Below, one piece after another: positions 58,701 to 64,000 of a DNA stretch of 64,000 bases. The position numbers were made by a program, and so were the translations under genes. Where the stretch lies: NCBI RefSeq assembly GCF_012933445.1, contig NZ_JABBNC010000001.1, positions 62,001 to 126,000 on the forward strand, written 5' to 3'. The notes under the pieces are model-generated. The model was not told the origin of the DNA, ran no database searches, and saw nothing but the letters and a program-made list of their open reading frames with translations. Source of the stretch: Actinoplanes sp. TBRC 11911. GTDB taxonomy: Bacteria > Actinomycetota > Actinomycetes > Mycobacteriales > Micromonosporaceae. The stretch's first letter is position 1; the number at the start of each line of letters is the position of its first letter.

Positions 58701-59662
58701 TTCGTGGCCGGATGCTGCCGGTCGAGGATGTCGACCACGGCGCGGTTCACCGCGGGCGGCGGGGGCTCCTCGGTGCTGCCGGTGAACAGCCGCACGTCGG
58801 CGAGCTGCAGCAGCGGCTCACCGGCGTTGGCCGTGACGTTCAGCCGATAGTAGCGGTACGACCCGGGGGTCGTCACGTCGAAGCGGCGGATCTGGAAGCG
58901 CTCGGGGAAGTCCTGCCCGGTGCGGGTGTCGACGGTCGTCCAGGACTGGTTGTCGGCCGAGCCTTCCAGCCGCCAGGCAGTCGGGTCGCGACCCTCGAAG
59001 TCGTTGGCCGAGGTGAGCGCGTAGCCGGTGACCGTGGTGGCGGCGTTGAGCTGGAACACCACGTTGGCGGCCGGCGTACGGGAGAGCCATTTGGTGTTGG
59101 CGTCGCCGTCGGTGAGCTTCGTGCGGATCTCGTTCGGCGGGTTCTCGCTGCTCGCGCTGATCGCGGTGGCCGGCTCGGACACCGGGATGGCGCCGGCCGG
59201 GCGGGTGCCGATCAGCCCGGTGAACCAGGTCGAGTCGAGCTGCGCCTTGGCCGCGTCGCCGATGCCGAGGAAGCCGTTGCCCGCCTTGACGAAGCCCTGC
59301 AGCGCGGCCTCCTGGCCGCTGGTCAGCGTGACCCCGTCGGCCGACAGGAAGACCACCGCACGATACGCCGCCAGGCCGCTCGTGCTGAAGACTGCCGGAT
59401 CGGTGCTGGCCGTGACCGTGATGCCCTCGGCCTGGCCCAGGTCCTTGATGGTCTGGGTGGCCTTGGCGACCGGGTCCTGCTGGGCGGTCGCGGTGCCGGA
59501 GAAGACCAGCACCTTCAGGGGAACCGCGGCGGCGGCCTGCGCCTTGGCGGGTGCCGCGGGCGCGGCGGTCATCGGCGCGAGGCCGATGGCGAGGGCCGTG
59601 GTGATCGCCACGGCGCCGATTCTGCGTAACCGTCTCACTGCTGCTGGATCTCTTGGCCTCAT
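55706..59662 (-). CDS. Secreted multidomain enzyme: ThuA (with inserted discoidin domain), sugar-dehydrogenase propeller, PKD, unnamed module, DUF1080
   Basis: A 1318-residue protein with a signal peptide (ends near residue 45). Domains in order: first part of ThuA (KVLVFSGTATAQQ near 49); an F5/8-type discoidin insertion (about 165-290, with KWLSRTPAANVVFQL and YYRLNVTAN); the rest of ThuA (SWCRDYDGGRSFYTGMGHTD); a glucose/sorbosone-dehydrogenase-like propeller (about 415-860, IGEPHGMTITPDGTVFYVG, GMTFDAKGNLYVGSGDN); PKD (YEWNFGDGTTSTEANPRHTY); a module with GCTIDDLI and HDAFVRHV; and a C-terminal DUF1080/3-keto-disaccharide hydrolase domain (FKDVAPGTARGNSGVFTRF). It is probably an extracellular carbohydrate enzyme. 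Start and stop overlap both neighbours by 4 bp. Confidence 0.92.
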   Translation of the reverse strand: MRPRDPAAVRRLRRIGAVAITTALAIGLAPMTAAPAAPAKAQAAAAVPLKVLVFSGTATAQQDPVAKATQTIKDLGQAEGITVTASTDPAVFSTSGLAAYRAVVFLSADGVTLTSGQEAALQGFVKAGNGFLGIGDAAKAQLDSTWFTGLIGTRPAGAIPVSEPATAISASSENPPNEIRTKLTDGDANTKWLSRTPAANVVFQLNAATTVTGYALTSANDFEGRDPTAWRLEGSADNQSWTTVDTRTGQDFPERFQIRRFDVTTPGSYRYYRLNVTANAGEPLLQLADVRLFTGSTEEPPPPAVNRAVVDILDRQHPATKDLPLTVTREDRWNNWAPNPVGTVHTVAQVEERHYDAGVTANGPFHPISWCRDYDGGRSFYTGMGHTDGSYGEDSFRKHLSGALAWTTGITRGDCQASIASNYKVERLTTTNQTGQLDQIGEPHGMTITPDGTVFYVGKAACPTGPVVDWSNPNVGLGCGTIHNWDPVTKTAKLLTTLPVMGNRGSGSELVKNEEGLLGIVPDPKFADNGWLYVYWMPHESIDRDKRIGYRTISRLTYDKVNRTIDQGTRKDLLKWPVQIHSCCHAGGGMTFDAKGNLYVGSGDNNSSEGSSGYSGNNWTQEYMGTSFQDARRTAGNTNDLAGKIIRIHPEADGTYTIPQGNLFPPGTEKTRPEIYVMGVRNIARLAIDPKTQWLTAGWVGPDASSPNPELGPAKYETATIITEAGNHGWPYCMGNKQPYRDRSNTDATVLTGWYDCDHPQNNSPRNTGLVDLPPIKNNMIWFSPDGGGPVFPTRTDGSGLPSYKASEATYTQPYFRGGGQAIMSGPTYHKDLVDPKSTVAWPEYWNNKWFIGDESNAANRVAVTVDPAGVPTQQPPAFGESLRSIIPSGSGSNQLQAWMDAKFGPDGALYMLDYAGGFFSLSSNQKLIRITYQGGPATPAPTANAVAVQDQPLTFAFSAAKSGGLAYEWNFGDGTTSTEANPRHTYTSVGNYAASLTITYAGGVKETVQKPIAAGCATTDPSPTVRFDETDTGLANRDLGLGCTIDDLITDEAQWDTHDAFVRHVTTVAGNLQKDGKINSREAGTLTRVAASSPIGRAGHTGYVSIFNGTPESLTDWAQAPSGQFSLTADGTLRPSGGLGMLYYTKPFKDFSLKLQFKDVAPGTARGNSGVFTRFPDPRIPLDQRPAGSCGTVGSARTSQAWVAIYCGHEIQIYDGEGSEPQKTGSIYNFSPNTLAQAQVTAKNVWNDYEIRVVGQHYTLIRNGTVIKEFDNTPGKQSSRAGDPPTDLRQFAEGLIGLQNHSDTDIVEFRDIRVRAL

Positions 59663-60696
59663 GAGCCAGTTCCTCCGTGTGCGTGGGGGTTTGCGGAAGC
59701 GGTGGTCTTGGCGGCGGCCTGGTGCTGGTGGCCGCGGAACCGGTCGATCGCGTCCTGGGCGCCCGGGGGCAGGCTGCCGTCCGCGTTGCGGACCACGAAC
59801 AGCCCGGACATGCCGGTGTCGGAGTGCAGCTGGACGTGGCAGTGGTACATCCACACGCCCGGCCCGACGCCCTCGCCGGCCAGCACCTGGAAGCCGAACG
59901 AGCTGCCCGGGTTGAGGTCCTTGTTGTCGATGACCAGGCTCGGGTCCGACGGGCCCTCGAGCATGCCGGTGCGGTTGTCCGCCCAGCGGTGCGCGTGCAG
60001 GTGGAAGGTGTGGAAATTGTTGCCGTGACCGACGGCGAGCCACTCCACCCGCTGGCCCAGGTTCGCCTCGAAGATCGGCGTGTCCGGGGCGACCTTGTGG
60101 TTGATCATCATTTCCATAAACACGACGGTGAACTGCTTGTCCGGCAGGATGTCGCCGCGCCGCCGGACGATCAGCCCGCCGTAGAGGCCTTTGTTCAGGC
60201 CGCCGGTGCCGTGGTCGGTGCCGTTCGCGTGGTCGTGGTAGTGCCAGTAGCCGGCGCTGCCCGGCATGAACCGGCGGCCCGCGGTCGCGGTCATCTCGTG
60301 CGAGCGCCAGACGTACGTGCGGGTCTGGCCCGGCTCGTTGAACGAGGCGTTGAGCGGCGCCCCGTCCGAGTCGGTGCTGTAGTCGACCCCGTGCGGGTGG
60401 ATGGACAGGCGCTGGGTGGTCGTGTTGACCAGGGTGATCTCGAGGGTGTCGCCCTCGTACATCTCCAGCAGCGGGCCGGGGATGGTCGCGGCGCCGGGTG
60501 CCAGGCCGTATCCGATCAGGCCGCCCGGCAACGACTCCGCGTAGATGGTGAGCTTCTTGACGACCCCGGCGGCAGCTCGTGCCGGTTGGGGTTTGGTCGC
60601 GGCCGCTACCGTGGCGGCGCCGGCGGCGAGGCTGATCGCACCGCCGGCGAGTAAGTAGCGACGTGGGAGCTGTTTTTTGACAACGTTGTCTTCCAT
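59659..60696 (-). CDS. Two-domain multicopper oxidase (small-laccase type), Tat-exported
   Basis: A 345-residue enzyme. The twin-arginine signal has KKQLPRRYLLAGGAISLAAG. Two cupredoxin domains follow with all four copper motifs: SIHPHGVDY and YWHYHDHANG in domain 1, HTFHLHAHRW and MYHCHVQLHSDTGM in domain 2, so the T1 copper is in domain 2 as in trimeric small laccases. It oxidises phenols, amines or metal ions with reduction of oxygen to water outside the cell. The C-terminal tail is His-rich (GHQHQAAAK, NPHAHGG), perhaps copper-binding. It is the first gene of the four-gene operon. ATG 60696 overlaps a 12-bp palindrome. Confidence 0.93.
   Translation of the reverse strand: MEDNVVKKQLPRRYLLAGGAISLAAGAATVAAATKPQPARAAAGVVKKLTIYAESLPGGLIGYGLAPGAATIPGPLLEMYEGDTLEITLVNTTTQRLSIHPHGVDYSTDSDGAPLNASFNEPGQTRTYVWRSHEMTATAGRRFMPGSAGYWHYHDHANGTDHGTGGLNKGLYGGLIVRRRGDILPDKQFTVVFMEMMINHKVAPDTPIFEANLGQRVEWLAVGHGNNFHTFHLHAHRWADNRTGMLEGPSDPSLVIDNKDLNPGSSFGFQVLAGEGVGPGVWMYHCHVQLHSDTGMSGLFVVRNADGSLPPGAQDAIDRFRGHQHQAAAKTTASANPHAHGGTGS
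60679..60690. promoter_or_regulatory. Perfect palindrome GACAACGTTGTC at the oxidase start
   Basis: The palindrome covers codons 3-6 of the multicopper oxidase gene. It could be an operator placed just downstream of the transcription start or an incidental coding feature. Confidence 0.3.
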
Positions 60697-60992
60697 GCAC
60701 GTCCTTCACGGTCGGCAGTGGTTGAGGGGTTGCCGGGGCAGGCGCCTACTACGGATGGGCGTCGCCGCACCCGCGTGTCCGGTGCTGACTTTGGTCGGAG
60801 CGATCAAAACTTCGGTGGGATGTGACGAACTTATGACTCACATCGACGAAAGTAAAGATATCAATGAGAAAAGTGGGCTGACCTGCGCGGCCCCTTGCCG
60901 CATTAGTCGCCATCTCCGGCCCATGTCACATTTTTCGGTCGTGTCCCGTCAGTCGTGCGCAGATCTTGGCGAGCGACACGGAGTCACGAAAA
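60697..60992. promoter_or_regulatory. Divergent promoter region between oxidase operon and GMC gene
   Basis: This 296-bp AT-richer region contains a 7-bp inverted repeat GATGTGA/TCACATC with a 12-nt spacer (60819-60844). No gene is present. It must contain both promoters, but no clear -35/-10 pair stood out. Confidence 0.5.
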
Positions 60993-62504
60993 ATGCGTAT
61001 TTATGATTACGTCATCGTCGGCGGCGGCACCGCGGGAAGCGTGCTCGCGTCCCGGCTGTCCGAGAATCCCTCGGCGAGCGTCCTGCTGATCGAAGCCGGC
61101 CCGGCGGACGGGCCCGAGGCGATGCACGACCCGGCACGGTGGCTGGACCTGCAGGGCAGCGGCATCGACTGGTCGTTCGAGACCGTTCCGCAGCCCGGAT
61201 CCGGCGGATCGCGGATCGCCTACCCCCGGGGCAAGGTTCTCGGCGGGTCGAGCGCCATCAACGCGATGGTCCACCTCCGGGGGCATCACAGCAGCTACGA
61301 CGCCTGGGCCGCGGCCGGGGCGGCCGGCTGGGGATACACCGATCTGCTGCCCTTCCTGATGCGCAGCGAGACCACCGCCGGACGTGACCCGGAGGTCCGC
61401 GGGACGTCCGGGCCCATGCGACTCATCCAGCTGGAGCCCGGACCGGACGCCACGCTGATGCGGGACATCCGGGAGGCCACCCACGCGGCCGGCTTCCCGC
61501 TCACCGACGACCCCAACGGCCGGCAGCAGGAAGGTGCGGGCTGGCTGGACATGACCATCCACGACGGCCGTCGCCAGAGCGCCGCCGACGCGTACCTGGA
61601 ACCGAATCTCGCCCGTCGCAACCTGACGCTGCTCAGCGACGCGCTGGTCACCCGCCTGGACATCACCGAGGGCCGATGCCGGGGCGTCCATTACGTACGC
61701 CACGGCGAGCCGGGCTACGTGGCCGCCGAGTCCGAGGTGGTGCTCGCCGCGGGGGCGATCGGCTCGCCGCAGCTGCTCATGGTCTCGGGGGTGGGCCCGG
61801 CACGGCAGCTGCGGCCGCTGGACATCGACGTGGTGGCCGACCTGCCCGGTGTCGGCGCGAACCTGCAGGACCACCCGATGACGAGCGTGCTCTTCCAGGC
61901 CTCGGAGGCCGCGCTGCCGACCGTGCGGGGCGGATACGCCGCGATGGTCGCGCTGCTGCACTCGGGCGCCGGCTCCGGCGGCCCGGACATCCAGCTCGCC
62001 GCGCAGAACATCCGGTACACGTCGAGTGCGCTCGATGCGCCGGCCGACGCGTACACGATCTCGGTTTCGGTGGTGACCCCGGACAGCCGTGGTTCGGTGC
62101 GCCTGGCGGCCTCGGACCTCACCGTGCCGCCGCTGATCGACCCCGGCTACCTCACCGAAGAGCGCGACGTCCGGCGGATCCTGGCCGGCGTCGAGATCGC
62201 CCGGACCATCGGCGCCGACTCGTCGCTGAAACGCTGGAACGACGGGGAGCTCTTCCCCGGGGCGGCGCGGGATCCCCGGAGCCTGGCCGACTACGTCCGG
62301 CGCAGCCTGCAGACGTTTTATCACCCGGTGGGGACCTGCCGGATCGGGGTGGACGCCGGGGCGGTCGTCGACGTCGAGCTGCGGGTCCGCGGGGTGGCCG
62401 GGCTGCGCGTCGCGGATGCCTCGGTGATGCCGTCCATCGTGTCCGCCAACACCAACGCGGCAGTGCTGGCCATCGCCGAGCGGGCGGCCGAGCTGATCGG
62501 CTGA
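60993..62504 (+). CDS. GMC-family FAD-dependent oxidoreductase (choline-dehydrogenase-like)
   Basis: A 503-residue GMC enzyme with YDYVIVGGGTAGSVLASRLS at residues 4-23, the GMC signature GKVLGGSSAINAMVHLRGH near 90, and the catalytic pair His in FYHPVGTCRIG and Asn in VSANTNAAVLAIAERA. It oxidises a primary or secondary alcohol (choline, aryl alcohol or sugar type). There is no signal peptide, so it acts in the cytoplasm. ATG 60993 has GGAG 9 nt upstream. It is divergent from the oxidase operon, across a shared 296-bp regulatory region, which suggests co-regulation. Confidence 0.92.
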   Translation: MRIYDYVIVGGGTAGSVLASRLSENPSASVLLIEAGPADGPEAMHDPARWLDLQGSGIDWSFETVPQPGSGGSRIAYPRGKVLGGSSAINAMVHLRGHHSSYDAWAAAGAAGWGYTDLLPFLMRSETTAGRDPEVRGTSGPMRLIQLEPGPDATLMRDIREATHAAGFPLTDDPNGRQQEGAGWLDMTIHDGRRQSAADAYLEPNLARRNLTLLSDALVTRLDITEGRCRGVHYVRHGEPGYVAAESEVVLAAGAIGSPQLLMVSGVGPARQLRPLDIDVVADLPGVGANLQDHPMTSVLFQASEAALPTVRGGYAAMVALLHSGAGSGGPDIQLAAQNIRYTSSALDAPADAYTISVSVVTPDSRGSVRLAASDLTVPPLIDPGYLTEERDVRRILAGVEIARTIGADSSLKRWNDGELFPGAARDPRSLADYVRRSLQTFYHPVGTCRIGVDAGAVVDVELRVRGVAGLRVADASVMPSIVSANTNAAVLAIAERAAELIG

Positions 62505-62605
62505 GGGCGGCTCTTTGCTTGTTTGACTCCATACGGTTTGATTGACGCGCGTCTCGCTGTCGCTGATGGATCACGGATGGTGGTGCTGTGCGGGTGGGGT
62601 CCTGG

Positions 62606-64000
62606 ATGCGCCGAAGAGATCACAACGTGTTCTTCAACGTGTTCTCGCTGCTGCTGTGCGGCCTGCTCGCCGGGGTCGTCGTGGCCGGCGCCGTGTTCCC
62701 GTTCGCCGCCATGTCCGGGCTCGCGTCGAAAGCCGGCAACGACGCTTTCGCGAGCCTGCCCAGCGAGCTCAAGGAATTCAGTTCACCCCAGGTCACCCGG
62801 GTGTACGGCGCGGACCGCAAGACGCAGATCGCCCAGTTCTACGACGAGTTCCGCAGTGACGTCCCGTTCCGGGAGATCTCACCGTACATGCGCGACGCCA
62901 TCGTGGCCGCCGAGGACCGCGAGTTCTACAAGCACAACGGCGTCGATCTCAAAGGCGTGGCGCGCGCCCTGGTCAACAACAACGGCAGCAAGTCGAAACA
63001 GGGCGCGTCCACGATCACCATGCAGTGGGTGCGGATGTCGCTGGCGTACTCGTCGACCAGGCCGCAAGAGGTCGTCGACGCCACCAAGGACACCGCGAAA
63101 CGCAAGCTCACCGAGATGAAATACGCGCTGCAGGTGGAGAAGGAGCTGACGAAAGAGCAGATCCTGGAGCGCTATCTGAACATCGCGCCGTTCGGCAAGG
63201 GCACGTACGGAATTTTCGCGGCGAGTCAGGTCTACTTCAACAAAAAGCCGAAGGACCTCACCATCGGGCAGGCCGCGATGCTGGCGGGCATCGTCCGGGC
63301 GCCGTCCGCGTACGACCCGACCACCCCGAACGGGTACAAGGAGCTGCTGCAACGCCGGAACGCGTACGTGATCACGGGCATGTCGGAACTCGGCATGATC
63401 ACCCCGGCCCAGGCGGCGAAGGCGCAGAAAGAGCCCATTCCGCGCCAGGTCAAGCCGACCGGCAACGGCTGCGTCTCGGTGGCCGTCAACGACTGGGGCT
63501 TCTTCTGCGACTATTTCTACCGCTGGTGGATCGGCCGGGAAGAATTCGGTTCGTCGACGTTCGACCGTGGGCGGCTGCTGAAGGGCGGCGGTTACTCGAT
63601 CGTCACGACGCTCGACCTCAACGCGCAGAAAGCGGCCCGTAAGCGGGTCAACCAGCAGATCTCCGACCAGAACAAGAACGCTATCCTGCTGGCCGCCGTC
63701 GAGCCCGGCACCGGCAAGGTGCGATTACTGGCGACGAACCGCCGGTACAAGCTGGACAACATCAGCAAGCCGCAGAACAAAATCAACTCGGATCCGTCGA
63801 AGGCGCGCAAGGGCATCCGCGGCTCGTACCCGAACACGACGAACCCGCTGATGTCCGGTGGCGGGGACATCACGGGTTATCAGGCCGGCTCGGTGATGAA
63901 GATGTTCACCATGGTGGCGGCGCTGGAGCAGGGCTATCCACTGGCGTACACGATAAAAGCCGAAAATCGGTATAAGTCGAAATATATCATTGAGAGTTCA
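62606..64000 (+). CDS. Class A penicillin-binding protein, N-terminal part (runs off the window)
   Basis: The frame is open for 465 codons to the window end. It has a cytoplasmic Arg-rich start (MRRRDHNVFFN), one membrane anchor (about 12-36), a GT51 glycosyltransferase domain with AAEDREFYKHNGVDLKGVAR near residue 100 and GASTITMQWVRM near 134, and the start of the transpeptidase domain with the active-site SxxK in QAGSVMKMFTM near 432. It polymerises and cross-links peptidoglycan at the outer membrane face. ATG 62606 follows GGGG by 6 nt; an in-frame GTG 18 bp earlier is possible. It starts 101 bp after the GMC gene. Confidence 0.93.
   Translation, partial: MRRRDHNVFFNVFSLLLCGLLAGVVVAGAVFPFAAMSGLASKAGNDAFASLPSELKEFSSPQVTRVYGADRKTQIAQFYDEFRSDVPFREISPYMRDAIVAAEDREFYKHNGVDLKGVARALVNNNGSKSKQGASTITMQWVRMSLAYSSTRPQEVVDATKDTAKRKLTEMKYALQVEKELTKEQILERYLNIAPFGKGTYGIFAASQVYFNKKPKDLTIGQAAMLAGIVRAPSAYDPTTPNGYKELLQRRNAYVITGMSELGMITPAQAAKAQKEPIPRQVKPTGNGCVSVAVNDWGFFCDYFYRWWIGREEFGSSTFDRGRLLKGGGYSIVTTLDLNAQKAARKRVNQQISDQNKNAILLAAVEPGTGKVRLLATNRRYKLDNISKPQNKINSDPSKARKGIRGSYPNTTNPLMSGGGDITGYQAGSVMKMFTMVAALEQGYPLAYTIKAENRYKSKYIIESS

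Noticed and set aside
55757..59629. 1290-codon open frame antisense to the multidomain enzyme gene
   Set aside because: Its translation is low-complexity and rich in Arg, Gly, Val and Asp, as expected from the complement of a high-GC gene. No domain or ribosome site supports it; the minus-strand gene is clearly coding.
1..64000. tRNA, rRNA, prophage or integrase genes
   Set aside because: None was recognised by cloverleaf-like inverted repeats, CCA ends or protein motifs; a covariance search could still find a missed tRNA.

Overview
The window is very GC-rich DNA with dense, often overlapping genes, frequent GTG/TTG starts, many SARP/STAND and LAL-type regulators, ECF sigma factors and large secreted enzymes. 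This points to an actinomycete, most likely a Micromonosporaceae (Actinoplanes-like) member; the family assignment is inference from gene style, not a database match. No rRNA, tRNA, phage, insertion sequence or CRISPR array was recognised.

Layout. 1-6082 (minus): an operon for a branched-chain-amino-acid-type ABC importer (binding protein, LivH, a fused LivM-LivG, LivF) followed by a 3-hydroxyisobutyrate-dehydrogenase-like enzyme and an M24 metallopeptidase-like enzyme cut by the window edge. Divergently, 6236-9358 encodes a binding-protein-like domain without signal peptide, an MFS transporter, a 30-residue peptide built of three repeats, and a LacI repressor; two near-identical 12-bp operators sit in the shared promoter region. 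9407-24386 is a mixed metabolic stretch: an oligopeptide-type binding protein, a CrtI-like oxidoreductase, an epimerase with a divergent AraC regulator, a phenol-hydroxylase-type flavoprotein, an arylamine N-acetyltransferase, a Gfo/Idh/MocA oxidoreductase with a small membrane protein, a MetE-like protein, a MarR regulator, a flavin monooxygenase and an ECF sigma factor.

24608-46047 is a regulatory hub: three AfsR-like SARP-STAND proteins, a LAL-type LuxR protein, a NarL-like regulator, two paralogous ECF sigma factors with no recognisable anti-sigma gene, and an AraC protein. They are interspersed with a berberine-bridge-type oxidase, an amino-acid-type binding protein, a reduced SDR, an HFCD flavoprotein, a nucleosidase, a frameshifted ricin-type lectin and a DrrAB-type exporter. 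No biosynthetic core enzyme is visible. 46208-52837 holds an MFS transporter, a membrane diguanylate cyclase, a CGNR-like protein, an SDR lacking the catalytic tyrosine, a cupin gene behind a 19-bp perfect inverted repeat, a TetR regulator and a GDSL hydrolase.

52891-60696 (minus) is the most distinctive locus: four overlapping or closely spaced genes for secreted proteins, namely a two-domain multicopper oxidase, a 1318-residue multidomain enzyme (ThuA split by a discoidin domain, sugar-dehydrogenase propeller, PKD, an unnamed module, DUF1080), a cupredoxin with four Ig-like repeats and the same unnamed module, and a beta-helix-like secreted protein. A GMC oxidoreductase is transcribed divergently, and a class A penicillin-binding protein runs off the right edge. 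A 45-bp palindromic hairpin element occurs twice (13451-13499 and 39545-39597, opposite orientations) with compensatory changes in its outer stem and a conserved loop.
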